A stretch of 64,000 bases of DNA, from contig VNKQ01000020.1 of assembly GCA_016508695.1 (NCBI GenBank), forward strand, positions 248,001 to 312,000, given 5' to 3'. The notes below the pieces were generated by a model that saw nothing but the letters and a program-made list of their open reading frames with translations, had not been told where the DNA came from and did not search any database. This DNA is from Hyphodiscus hymeniophilus (taxonomy: Eukaryota > Ascomycota > Leotiomycetes > Helotiales > Hyphodiscaceae). Position numbers and translations under genes: made by a program. Shown one piece after another: positions 22,103 through 34,644 of this stretch; position 1 is the first letter of the stretch; each line of letters opens with the position of its first letter.

Positions 22103-25100
22103 CTTTAAGTACTAATTATACAAGTTGCCGAAGTATATATTATATTAAGGACCTATAATATCTATTAAAGGAGAAGTATCGACCGGTATACAAGTAGCTA
22201 CGCCCATACTAAGAAGTATACTAAGAAGTATACTTATATTACTATTAGTATTAGTAAGAGAGTTGTATAAGGATATTAAAATCTTACTACCGGATATATA
22301 CGGCAAAGAACAAAATAAACTCAAAGGATTTATCCTTTAAGTAAAACTCTATTTTACCTTTAATAAGAATAGTTTTAAGTCCGATATAAAGAGAATCCTA
22401 TTTATAATCTCGAGACTAGAGAAAGAAGCACTCAACTAAATTAAAGGCTACGCTAAAGACTATATAGTTAATACTAACGACCGTAAAGCTATTATTACGG
22501 CTATAAAGAAAGATACTCAAAACCTATTTAAGTTACTACTAAGCTTTATATTAATCTTTCAGATAATATTTAAAGTAATAAATAAAGTATAATAAGCCAA
22601 ACGAACTATTTAAGTCCTTAAGTAGCAAGGATCCGCAACTAATTATACGTCTAAGTTTTAAAGATATATAACTTAAACTAAGTAGAATAATAACGCACTT
22701 AGAGCCTAGTATTATCGAGGACTTAAAGATATAATTAAAGATAAGCTAGTTAAGAAAGACAAGCCCGGCTTAATACTTAAAATAATAAAACTAGCTTATC
22801 GAATTAATAACCGACTCTATAAAAAAAGCTTAGAAAAGAAAGGCTTTTACAATCCTAGATACTAACAACCGCAATAGAAATATAAACGTCGAAGCTATAA
22901 AAAACTTATAAAGCTCGATACTATAGTAAAGAAAGAACTCTCCTCTAAAAGTAAATAAAAACATATAAAAGAACGCACGTATTTTAACTATAGCAAGATA
23001 GGCTATATAATAAGGAATTACTATACTAAAGGAAACGCTTAAAGAGAAGCCTAATAAAGAGGCGGATCTCGCGGCGGATTTAAGAGTAAGAATCCGAGAA
23101 GGGAAACGATTACTATTACTATCTAAAGAAAAAGATAAAATAACGGGCCTATATAATTATACGCTATATTACGACTACTATTTATAGAAATATCTTAAGA
23201 AGAGATTATAAAAAGATTTAAATAAATTAGTATTAACAATAAGAATAGCGAAATATAAATTATAAAAGAGTCGTCTTCTAAAGAAGATATTAAACCTATT
23301 ACAAAATACTATTACAAAGCTATTCTTAAGACTATTAGCCCTAGTAACTCTTAATATACAACTTTAATAAAGATCGCAAAATAATACCTAATTATAAAAC
23401 CGCGTATAAAGGCAATATATAAAAAGAAGCTATAAGAGTAAGAAGAGATACTTAAAGAACTTACTTAAGAGGAACTCCTTTAATACTATATCCTATTGGG
23501 AATTAAGATAGCGCAAAAACTAGAAATAGAGTTTTAAGAAGAATAAATAAAAAAAGTAAGACAATAGACTAAACAAGTAAGAATCGGGAATATAAGCGTG
23601 CTAGAATATTAAGAAAAAGGACTTAATAGCCTTATATTATACTAGCTAAAGCTCCGCTACCTTAAAGAAGCTATTACTATATAAATAAAAGAAGTTACAA
23701 CCGTCTTAATACTCCGAGCTACTAGAAGCTAATAGTATCGTAACAAACTATCCGAAAATATCGATTATAAACCAAAACTAACTAAAACAATCTAAGTATT
23801 AGGCGTTATAAAAGAATAAATATAAAAAGTAATAAAGGATGTAAAAGAGAAGGATAACGTCGCGAGGACCGATTACCCTCGATATAAAGAACTAATATAA
23901 AGCGCTTACTATACGGATAGTTGTCTCGTTTATTACTCTTTAAAAATAAACTATAAAAGGTTTTTATAACGGATAAAACTTGTCTATTAGCTAGAAATCG
24001 TATTAAAGAAATTACAAATAAACTTCCTATTTAAACTATTACTAGGATTAAACGGCGAATTATTAAAAAACTAAGAGGCACTAGAGGAAGAAGGCTACTT
24101 TTAGAATACTATAAAGAGCCTAGGAACTTATATAACAAACGGCTATATATAATAGGAGTAAGACGATAGCTCTTACTCTTAATTTATCTTAATAGATACT
24201 CCTTACGAGTAATAATAGACTTAAGAGTAACGGGCAACTTTATTAATACAAAAGTAGCTATAAACAAATTCGGAATTCTTAAGAAGCAAGACCTATATAA
24301 TCTAAGTATTATTAATAAAGAGACGATTAGGTTTAATAAAGGAATAGTAACTTATAAAACTAAGCGTCTTTAAATAAAAACTATAAAGGAATATACTAAA
24401 GAGATCTAACTTAATCTCGTTACTATAAGAACTTACGTAGTAATTCTTAGTATACCTTAGCTTTAACTTTATAATCCGCTAGTTAACTAGAAATAAAGAA
24501 GTATTACCCTAAGCTAATATTTGTATTAATATAATAACAAAATACCCTAAGGAGACAATAAATCTCTTAACTAAGAAGAGTTATATACGACTACCCTAAG
24601 TTTAAAGGACTAAGCCTAAGCCTCTATACTAAAGCGAATACTAATAGTATATAAGAAATATAAGTTTTTATTTCGGGAAGCCCTTCTCGATAAGGCCCTT
24701 CTAAAGTATAAACTATAGGATTATAAGATACTTATCGAGCCAAAAAAGAGTCTTACGTTTAGACTAATTTATTAGCTATTAGTAAAAGAGTTAGCTATAT
24801 ATAAAGAATATATTAACTTAAATCTAAAGAAAGGATTTATACGATTATTAACCTTACTAGTAACAAGCCTACTTTTATTTGTATTAAAGAAAAACAGAAA
24901 ACTAAGACCTTGCGTCGATTATCGCTAACTTAATAGTATTATTATTAAAGATTAGTACTTACTACCCTTAATTAACAAACTATATAATAAGTTAAAAGAA
25001 ATAATATTCTTTACTTACCTAGATATATAAGGGGCTTATAACCTTATATATATTAAGTTAGGAGAAGAATAAAAAATAGCGTTTAAAATATAATACGGGT

Positions 25101-28100
25101 TATATAAATACTTAGTTATACCTTTCGGATTAACTAACGTACCCGCATTATACTAACGACTAGTTAATAATACTTTATACGAATACTTAAATATTTTCGT
25201 TATTATATACTTAGATAATATCTTAATATTCTCTAAAAACGAAGCAAAATATATTAAATATATAAGGAAAGTCCTTGAAAAGCTCGCAAGAATACCTCTT
25301 ATACTAGAGCTAGAGAAATGTGAGTTTTATAAAGAAGAAGTAACTTTCTTAGGGTTTATTATAAAACGAAACAAAATTAAAATAAACCCTAAAAAAGTAG
25401 AAATAATACTTAACTAGAAAGAACTCAAAACTATTAAGGAAGTATAGTCTTTCTTAGGATTCGCTAACTTCTATTAAAGATTTATTTAAGGATATTTAAT
25501 AATTATAAACTTACTTACGAAACTTATATAAAAGGATAAAAAATAAGAATAAAACAAAAAAGCCTAACAAGCTTTTGATAACCTTAAGGCTCGATTCGTA
25601 TTAGCCCCTATTCTTACTATATTTAATCCGGAACTACTAATTATCCTAAAAACGGATATATTAGACTTTGCTATTAGAGTAATAATTAATTAGCTTAATA
25701 AAAACAGAAAGCTTAAACTAATTGTGTATTATTTACGAAAACTCTCGCTAGTAAAACTCAACTACAATATATACAATAAGGAGCTACTTGCTATAATCGT
25801 ATTATTCGAATAGTAGAGAGTTTACTTTAAAGGACTAAAACACTAGGTTTAAGTATAAACTAACTATAAGAACCTTATAACCTTTATTATAATTAAAATC
25901 CTAAACTAAAGGCAAGTCAAATAGTTAGAAATGTTATTAGTATATAACTTTACTATCTCTTATTAAAAAGGATTAGAAAACGCAAGAGTAGACGCTTTAA
26001 GCCAATAATAAAAATATAGCGGCAAACCTATAAAGAGGCCCCGCGCTATACTTAAGGAAGTTAATAGAAATATAAAGTATAATTATAAACTCTTAGCTAT
26101 AATATTTATTATAAAAGATAAAGATTTAGAAATAAGAATAAAAGTAATATATTAATAAGACGAATACGTAGTTAGAATCCTTAAAGAGCCAACTAAAGAC
26201 TTTACTATAAACTACTAAAGAATATTACGATTTAAAAGACTTGTTTATATCCCGTCGCGTATAAGGAATAAATTCGTCCGAGAATAATATTTGTTACCTA
26301 CTTATAAACACTAAGGAATTAATAAGACCCTAGAGAGACTATTAAGAGATTACTACTTCTTAAGAATAAGAAAAGTAATAAATAAAGAAGTATTAGAATA
26401 TAACCTCTATAATAAAAGCAAAATAAATAGACACGCACTATATAGGCTATTATAACTAGCCCTAGTACTTAGAAAGGCATAGAAATTAATAGCCTTCGAT
26501 TTTATTATTAAACTACTGCCTTCTAAGAAACTAATAACAAACGTCGTCTATAACGCTATCTAAGTAGTCGTCTATCGACTAACGAAATATAAACACTTCG
26601 TACTATATAAGGAAGGAAGTAATATAATAGAATTAGTATATATATTCGTAAAAATAATCGTTAGTCGGCATAGACTACTAGATAAAATTACGTTAAATAG
26701 GGATAAGCTCTTTACCTCAAAATTCTAATTATTACTAATAGTACAACTTAGAGCGAATTATAAGCTATCTATAGCCTTTTACCTATAGATAGACAAACAA
26801 ACAAAAAGATTAAACTAAACCTTAGAATAATACTTACAAAGCTATATAAACTAAGAGTAAAACAACTAGGTAAAACTATTACTAATTATAGAATTTATAT
26901 ATAATAGCTCGAAAAGCGAGCCTATTAGAATGTTACTATTTTTTACAAACTATAAATATTAACTAGAAGCCTATTAATAACTAAGAAAGGATAGTAAAAG
27001 AGCTTAACACGCACTCGTATCTATAGACAAGTTAAGGGCACTATATAAGCAACTAGCTAGGGATATCTAGTTCGTCGGATTAAGAATAATAACTTACGCA
27101 AATAAAAAGCAAAGTACGGAACTTACGCTTAAAGAGGGGGATAAAGTCTACTTCTTACGAAAAAACATTAAAACAAAAAGACTAAGTATTAAACTTAACT
27201 TTAAAAAGTTAAGACTATTTGAAATTCTAAAGAAAATTAAAGTAGTTAATTATTAGCTAAAACTATTAGCAAAATCCCGGTTATACCTAGTGTTTTATAT
27301 ATTGTTACTAGAGCTAGTAAGGGGACTAATTATAATAGTTATAAACGCAAATATTTAACTAGAAAACAATCTAGACGTATATAAAGTAAAAGGAATAGTA
27401 AGTATTAGAAGAAATAAGAGTAAGTAGGAATACCTTATTAAGTAGAAAGGGTACGGCGAAATAAACAATATATAAGAACCTATAAAAAACCTTAATTACC
27501 CGGATCTCTTAGAATAGTTTTACTACTCTTAGTCGTAACCTTAGAAAAAGCTATATTAGACTAAAACGAATCCGGTAAATTAATAAAAGCCTCGGGATTT
27601 AAGGAGGGGTCTTTAAGAAAAGAAAAAGCCTCGGCTAACAACCTAGTAACTACCTCTTAACGAGCTAACTTAGCTATCTTAGTAGCTTTAGTATAATCTA
27701 GTTTATTTAGGGTTTTTACCCCCCAAACTATTATTTCTTTTTCCCGTTTATTAAGTAGCTATTATTATTTTTAAAGACAAAGAATCTTAGCTATAGCGGC
27801 CTTTTTCTTATTATATAACTTCTATCGCTAATAATTAAGCGAGGACTAGTTACTTATAAAAGAGAGCTTTAAAGAAAAGTTATACGCCTTATAACTAACG
27901 CGACAATACTCTATATAATAAGTAGACTTAGCGTTAGCCGCAATATAATAATAGCGCAAGCGATAATAATAATTACAAAAAGACATTTCGTCTCTAGATC
28001 GTTCGATTCGAAGAGTAAAAGCAATTTGTTCTAGTTTCTTTTTGTTTTAATTAGTAATTATAATAAAGAAGAAAGAAGACTATAGCCTACCTTACGAAGT

Positions 28101-28152
28101 TTAAACTTAGCTATTTAGCGCAAGAGACTATATTAGGCTAAAAGAGAGCTAG

Positions 28153-28524
28153 TATTACAAACTATATAATAGCTTATAGCTTAAGGCTCGATAGCTAGGC
28201 TATAAGAGAACTATAAGTAAAGATTACGTTAATAAAGTACTACTTGGGATTACGTAATAAACCTTAAAAGACCTCGATAGTCTAAGACCTTAATAGTCTT
28301 AAACCTAAGGGTTCCTCGAAGGTCTAATAAGGGACGAAGGTTTTATATAAGTAATAGTATTTCCTAGGTAAATAAAAGCTTTGTACTTAACTTAAATATA
28401 ATATCTTTATACTATACTTAGTAACTATAAAAGTTATACTAACCTTAATTACGACAGCTTCTCTAACTACCTAACCTAACCTAATTGCCCACGAGACTAA
28501 TACCAGGTAGCGAGGTTTATTATA
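28153..28524 (+). repeat. Right LTR of gypsy B (372 bp)
   Basis: It pairs with 21731-22102. Here the outer, 3' part is the less mutated one (for example CGACAGCTTC and TTGCCCACGAG, against ATAATAACTTC and TTACTTACGAG on the left). The duplication TAAAG follows at 28525-28529. Confidence 0.93.
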
Positions 28525-30559
28525 TAAAGGCCTTAAAAGACTAAACTAAAAAGTATAAGCATACTTATAAAACGTTATTAACTAAGAGTAATCCGATTAG
28601 AAGAAATAGCTCCCCTTAGTTTAACTAGCGTTAAACGGGCGTTATTACGCGGCCCTTAAAATAAGCCCTTTTTTTGTAACCTATAAGTATAAAGCGCTAT
28701 TTCCCGTCCTATTAGAGCTAGAGCCCTAGAGTAACACTAGGGTACTTATAGTAAAGAGGGCTATAGTATTTATTAAAAAGATAAAGCAAATCGTTAATTT
28801 ATATTAAGCAAGTATAATAGAGTCCGCACAAAAGCAAGAGGATAACGCGAATAAGACTAGGATATTAGCCCTAATCTATTATAAGGGCGACAAGATATAG
28901 CTAGACCTTTGTAATTATAAGATAAATTAGCCAAAGAGAAGCCTTAATATTAAGTATATAAAGTATATAGTAAATAAAGTCTTATCTTTAGTTTCTATTT
29001 GTTTATTTAAGATTCCTAGTAATATTTACTTAGTATTTTATATAAACCTCTTACGACCGGCGAGTTATAACCCTCTCCTAGGATAAGAGTCTAATAATAA
29101 ATAACCGGAGCCCAAGTTAATTAAAACATATAAAGAATACGTAGTAAAGAAAATCTTATATACTAGAGATAAGGTATAAGGGAAGGGAAAGGTTTAATAA
29201 GTGCTTGTAAAATAGTTAGAGTATTATAAACTAATATAAAAACCCTTAGAAAACCTAGCGAATACTATTATAATAAACGACTTTAAAATAAAGTATAAAG
29301 ATACTAAGACTAATAATAGTCTTAGAATAGTATAAGAAAGGAAAAAAAAAGGAAAGGAGACGGAAAGTAATTAAAATTATATAGAGTATAAGCGTTAAGG
29401 AGTAAAGTTAAATAAATTACATTTGAGGAGTATAACGATATTTATTTATTTAATTATAAAAAAACCTAAGAGCCTACTAAATTTTAGTTAGAGTTAGGGA
29501 TTATTACGGTAAAGCCCGAAAACGAGCGCTAGAGAAATACTACTAGCGCTATATAGCGGTTAGCGATAGAAAACAAGCGGAAAACGTTAACTTACGCCTA
29601 GCCCTACTAGGCGACTATATTTGTCACTATAGTAATAACCTCGGAAGCCAAGGGACTAAGAACTAATAGTTAACGGGAGAAAACAAGCGGAGTATAGTTA
29701 ATATACGCAAAGAAGAGACTAGTAGCCTATAAAGGCCTCAAAGCCTTTTAGGCCTTAAGGACCTTTACAAGGTCCTTATAAGTATCGTTACTAAAACTAC
29801 TATTAGCCAATAAAAAATACTTAGAAACTAATAGAAAACCTATATAATAATATCGGTAGCGCGGGTCTAAATAGCATAAGCAATATAAGCTATTACTAGG
29901 CTATAATATAGTTAGTAATAGTTTTCGAGTAAAACCCGATTAGAACTTATAGGTTTTTATAGTTTTTGCGCTTATAAGTATAAATAATATAAAAACGGGA
30001 ATAATTAGACTACGAAAGTTAGTAGTATCTAAGCGAAAAAGAGTAGAGTTTAACTTATATCTTAGTTGATATAGTCGATACTAAAAAGGGTATAGCTAAT
30101 ACAATAAATAATAATAGACATTTGATTCCGGTTAGTATTATTTAGGGTCCGCGTTATATACGAGAGTAAAATAGTATTCTACTCTTTATACTAAATATCG
30201 ACTTACTTTATTATTATTATTATTATTTAGGGAAAAAAGAAACTAAAGAAGAAAGGTTAGAAGTAATTATCTTATAAGTAATAACGATAATAAAAAGCGA
30301 CAAGTAATAAAATTAAGAAAAATCGCAATAAAAGTAAATAGGTTCGTATAATAGTATACGGATTTAGTCTTTAGGAGACTAGAACCCGACAAATTCGACC
30401 CGGGACAAGTAATATAGCCTTACTATTAAACTCGATTTGAGAGAATAGTAATAAAAGCAAATAAGTTTATAGGGAATACTATTTATTATTAAGGACTATA
30501 TAAGGAAGATATTTACGCTAACAAACTCTAAGAGCAAATAAGTAGGAGGAGGGGGGTAA

Positions 30560-30728
30560 TATAAGGGGCTAGCCCTAGAAGTAAGGCGCTAGTTATACCT
30601 ACGCTTATTAAGGCTAGGTGAGAGCGCTTCTTTTCTTGCGGACCTAGCTTAGAATATTTCTCTCTCCTTTATTAAACTTACTAAATACTATAACGAACCC
30701 CTATATATACGCTATTCGCCCCGTGACA
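30560..30728 (+). repeat. Right LTR of gypsy A (169 bp)
   Basis: It pairs with 17365-17533. Its outer end is cleaner than its inner end: it keeps TTGCGGACC, ATAACGAAC and the terminal GTGACA. ATTAC follows at 30729-30733. Confidence 0.92.
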
Positions 30729-33700
30729 ATTACTAAGGTTTATAAGGCCTACAAACTAGTAAAACCTTTACGTTAAACCTATAAGAGACCTCACGTATAT
30801 AAAACTAAAGTAAGAAAAAAGATTTATATTAATATTATAAGAATTAAACCTAATAGTATTAACAAATAGTACTAGGCTATAATTTATACTAATAACGCTA
30901 GTATTACGTAATAAGTTCAAATCTATAAACACAAGGGCTAGGCGTTTAATATAGTTAAGTAGATTATTAAGTACTTTAATATATAATATAATATTAATAT
31001 TAATAGCTTTCAAATCAACGGTAATAAGGAATTTATAATTAATTAGATTAAAGCCTTAACTTAATATATTAGGGCTAATCTTAAAATCACTACTCCTTAT
31101 ACTTTAAAGTAAGATTCTACCTCTAAACGATTAATTCGTATACTCGTAAAGAGAGTACGTACTATTATAATTAAGATAAGAACCCCTAATTTCCTTTAGC
31201 CGAAAATCCTAAAAGTAATAGTTATAATTACGAATTGTATTATAATAAAGGCACTTAAAGGTATAACTCTATATTAAGCCTTTATAAATCAAGTAAAACC
31301 TAGTATCGAATACGTTCCCTTAATCTCTTATTTTCGAGTACTAGGTTATAAGGCCTACGTATAAATTCTTATCTAAGATAAAACCCTTAGCTAAAAAATA
31401 ATTCCTTATACTAAAGTAAGGATTTTAATTAGTTATAAAAGAGAGTATATCTATCGAATCTATATACTTATACGCAAAGGGGATAAGATCGTTAGATTCT
31501 CTAATATCAAATTTAATAAATTAGCGCTAGAATTAGTAATTTTAGTACCTCTTTTACTCTTTAACGTTATACTAAGATCTTATAACAATAGGGGTAAAGG
31601 TACTATATAACCTTTAAATATATAAGTTCCTATTATTAAAAAGACCTTATAACTACAAATTAATATTCTAGAGACTCTTAGACGATTAGTAATACTACTT
31701 AATTATAATTATAGTATTAAACTACTAAAGGATAATAATAAGTATAAGCTATTCTAGTTATTAGACGACAATTAAACCGCTATATTAGAGAGTAATACTA
31801 ACGTTACTAACGCTATTAATAATAGTTCTACTATTATTAAGAAAGTTAAGAAAAAAAAAGTATATAAATAAAAGCCGGAATTCAAGAGAATAACTCGATT
31901 ACGTACTAAGAGTAATATACTCTATTTCTACGAAATTGCCTTCAAATTAACTACCTCTATCACGCTTTTTAATAACCCTCAAACTATTAAAGAAGCGCTT
32001 TCCGGACTTAATATACTATACTAGCGAACCTCGATTAAGACCAAGTATACTAATTATAATAATAATAATACTTAAGAAGTAATAAAGAGATTAGAAGTAC
32101 CCCTAGGATATAGAGTACTAGAAAGTAGACTAGTATTTAAGACTAAAAGAGACAAAAATAGCTTTATTAAGAAGTATAAATCACAATACGTTCTATAAGG
32201 TTTCTACTAGTAGGAAGGTATTAATTACAATTAAACCTATGCTAGCGTTTGTAAGAATCTCCTTATTATACTTGCGGTAATATTCGACCTAAATCTTAAT
32301 TAAATAAACGCTATTATAGCGTTCTTAAATAGTCAAATCGATAGTATAGTTTATAGGGAATTATTACCTAGTTACATACGTAATAGAGTATAACTTTTAA
32401 AGAAATAAATTTACAAACTACTCAAATCGATTTATAGTCTTAAACAATTACTAAGACTATAATATAAGACTCTACGTAAGGTTCTTAATAAGATGGGTTT
32501 TACTATATTAATTTCCGATAACTACGTATATATTAATTCGATTACTAAGATAATTATTAATATATATATTAACGACTTCCTAATTGCCTTAAAAGATAAT
32601 AAAGATCTAGCCAAATTCAAGGCTAATCTAGCTACCTATTTTAAGGTCGAAGACCTAGGTCTAATATAGTATTACTATAGTATTCGAATTGTTTGAGACT
32701 ATACTAAACGCATAATATACTTAATATAAGACTCGTATATTAAGAAGGTTTTAAAGAGATTTGGTATAGAGAACTATAACCTAGTTAATACTCTTATAAA
32801 GGTTAGTACTATAAAAGATATAATACCGAACTTATATTAAGCGATAAAAGAAGAGATCTATAAGTACTAATCTATTATTAGCTTAGAGATATTTTATATT
32901 ATTCAAATAAGACCTAATATTGCGTTTATAATAATAATACTTTATCGATTCCTTACTAACCCGTCAAAACAATATATTATAATAATAAAGCGAATTCTAT
33001 AATACTTTAAAGACACTACGTACCTAGCTACTTATTTCGGGGGTAATAAACCTAGTACCGACGATATAAAGTTAATAAGTTATACTAATACTAATTTTAT
33101 TAGTTATAAAGATACCTTTCGATTAACTTAAGGCACCTTATATACCTTTGCAAGTAGTATTATTTCGTCTTAATTAAAGAGACAAACTATTATTATATAA
33201 TTAACTCTCGAATTAAAGTACGTTATATTAGCTTCTTATATTATATTAGCAACTTAGTTAAGATAATTCTTTAAAGAGATTAATTAACTTAGTAATAATA
33301 CTAAGAAAATTAAGATATTTTATAATAATTAAGGTATATTAGTACTTGTAGAGAATCCGGAATTATACTCGAAGACTAAGTATATTATAGTCAAATATTA
33401 TTATACTCGATAAGAGATTTAACTTAGTAATATTAACGTCTAGTATATTAATACTAAGAAGATAAAGGTAAACGGTCTCACAAAGGCTCTACCTATTATA
33501 ACTTACGCCAAATTCTTACAATAATTAAACTTAATTATATACGAATTCTAGGAATAAGGAAATAAGAATAAGAATTAATTAATTTTGCGAAAACATTAAT
33601 ATAATATTATCTAGTAAGTTATAGTACTTATAAGTACTCAAATTAATACTTAAATTCTTATTAGATATTATTATATTTTAGTACTAATACTATTCTTATA

Positions 33701-33894
33701 TTTTAATATTATATTCGATATAGTTTAAATTATCAATAGACCCTGTTTTTTACACTATTTGTTATACCCGGCTAATATTTAATTTCTAGGGGTATATAGG
33801 AAATTTAAAGGAAAATCCAAGAATTACGAAAGATACTAATATCTTATACAAATTAGCCTATTTCTTATACCCGCGGGTATTAGGAATAGGGGTG

Positions 33895-34087
33895 TATTAG
33901 AATATAAGATTCCTTTTACCCGTATAGACCTCCCTAATCGGGCTTAGCGCGTTATATAATCGTAACTAGCGAAGAACCTTAAGCTTAACTCTAGTTCTTC
34001 CCACTATACTACTATTCAATTAATTCAACTTAATTACTTAGTGCTATTCCTGATGCAATACTTCCACTTGAATCGTAACTACTAATA
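33895..34087 (+). repeat. Right LTR of the copia element (193 bp)
   Basis: It pairs with 15310-15502. Its inner (left) half is strongly mutated, whereas its last 50 bases are nearly intact (CTGATGCAATACTTCC against CTAATGTAATACTTTT on the left). It is followed by the duplication CAATA at 34088-34092 and then by normal-composition DNA. Confidence 0.92.
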
Positions 34088-34092
34088 CAATA

Positions 34093-34644
34093 TTAAAGAG
34101 CTGAAGACAGGGAGATGCTGTAGTACTTGAATTTCCTGCCAGGCTATTAACAAAAAGAATGCCGTCATACATCTCCGTACCATGATGTTAAGTATAGGAA
34201 ATTGGCTCTATGACTTCATTAAGAAGAGTTCCTATTAGCCATGTAACTATAATAGTAGAGCTCAAAGGTGCGCTTAGATTTGATAATGTTAGCTGCGGCT
34301 ATACCTTGACGGACCGTCTAGTGCTGGGCTCAACTCCCACTACCGCAGGTCTAGCGTAGGTGGGGAAGGAAAGGCTTACAGTAGTTGTAATGATTCCACC
34401 TTGCATCGCGAATCAATTCTCTTAACACATCGCTAGCATCTCAAAAAGAAAGTTGCATTGCTTGATAGACGGCCACAAAAGGAGTCGAGTATTGCGTTGG
34501 TAGGGGGATGCCCACCATGTCGGAGACACTGTAATTGCTCCGGATCACACATACCTGTGCGACTAGAATCGAGATTCGAGAAGGCATATGCGACGACTTT
34601 GATAAGAACTTAACAAAGCTGCACTTGGTTGATAAACACCTCGA
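34093..34644. other. Gap containing the hydrolase gene's former upstream region
   Basis: Composition returns abruptly to normal after the right CAATA. Before the copia insertion, this sequence lay directly upstream of the hydrolase gene now ending at 13973, so its original promoter is probably here, on the minus strand. I see no gene in it. Confidence 0.5.

Larger units (their letters stand above)
21731..28524 (+). mobile_element. Gypsy B: chromovirus-type LTR retrotransposon inserted in gypsy A integrase, RIP-degraded
   Basis: This is the innermost and youngest insertion, 6.8 kb, with 372-bp LTRs and the target duplication TAAAG at 21726-21730 and 28525-28529. Relics in order: a gag zinc knuckle at 22980-23021; an aspartic protease-like segment about 24200-24260; reverse transcriptase about 24750-25350 with the active-site box, now YLDN, at 25208-25219; RNase H about 25560-26000; integrase about 26230-27000 with a zinc-binding head; and a clear though mutated C-terminal chromodomain at about 27373-27525. 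Chromodomains are used by this gypsy branch to aim insertion at silent chromatin, which fits insertion into an older element. Stops from RIP are fewer per domain than in gypsy A by eye, but the element is still dead. Confidence 0.9.
17365..30728 (+). mobile_element. Gypsy A: chromovirus-type LTR retrotransposon inserted in copia integrase, RIP-degraded
   Basis: It has 169-bp LTRs at 17365-17533 and 30560-30728 and the target duplication ATTAC at 17360-17364 and 30729-30733. Without gypsy B it is about 6.6 kb. Relics in order: a gag zinc knuckle at 18626-18667, only its last cysteine codon surviving; reverse transcriptase about 19540-20000 with its active-site box, now YINN, at 19939-19950; RNase H about 20300-20700; integrase from about 20950, cut at 21730 by gypsy B and resuming at 28530; and, after the integrase C-terminus, a recognisable decayed chromodomain at about 29134-29285. 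RT before integrase is the gypsy order. A G-rich purine tract at 30545-30556 lies just before the right LTR and has escaped mutation. Stop codons interrupt all frames. Confidence 0.9.
15310..34087 (+). mobile_element. Ty1/copia LTR retrotransposon, RIP-degraded, carrying two nested gypsy elements
   Basis: This is the outermost element. It has 193-bp LTRs at both ends, flanked by CAATA at 15305-15309 and 34088-34092. Without gypsy A it is about 5.4 kb, normal for copia. Relics read in order on the plus strand: a gag zinc knuckle at 16571-16612 with its histidine kept but its cysteine codons turned to tyrosine; a protease-like Asp-Ser near 16870-16910; integrase, interrupted by gypsy A at 17364/30729; reverse transcriptase about 32090-32700 with its active-site box, now reading YIND, at 32565-32576; and RNase H about 32900-33550. 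This gag-protease-integrase-RT order is what defines copia. Frequent TAA/TAG codons from CAA, CAG and TGG show RIP. A purine-rich stretch precedes the right LTR. The element cannot be autonomous. Confidence 0.9.

Noticed and set aside
30768..31013. Minus-strand open frame in the copia internal region
   Set aside because: It is antisense to decayed copia integrase, with low-complexity Asn/Ile/Leu composition and no domain.
15310..34087. A centromere or an AT-rich isochore of unknown origin
   Set aside because: LTR pairs, target duplications and retroelement domains account for the whole block end to end; nothing is left over that suggests centromeric DNA.
15310..34087. CRISPR-like array or bacterial mobile island
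   Set aside because: Introns, RIP and eukaryotic families throughout show a fungal nuclear genome; the repeats are LTRs, not spaced short repeats.
34290..34370. Possible tRNA (GGGCTCAACTCCC resembling a B box)
   Set aside because: No matching acceptor stem, D-arm or anticodon arm can be drawn around it.
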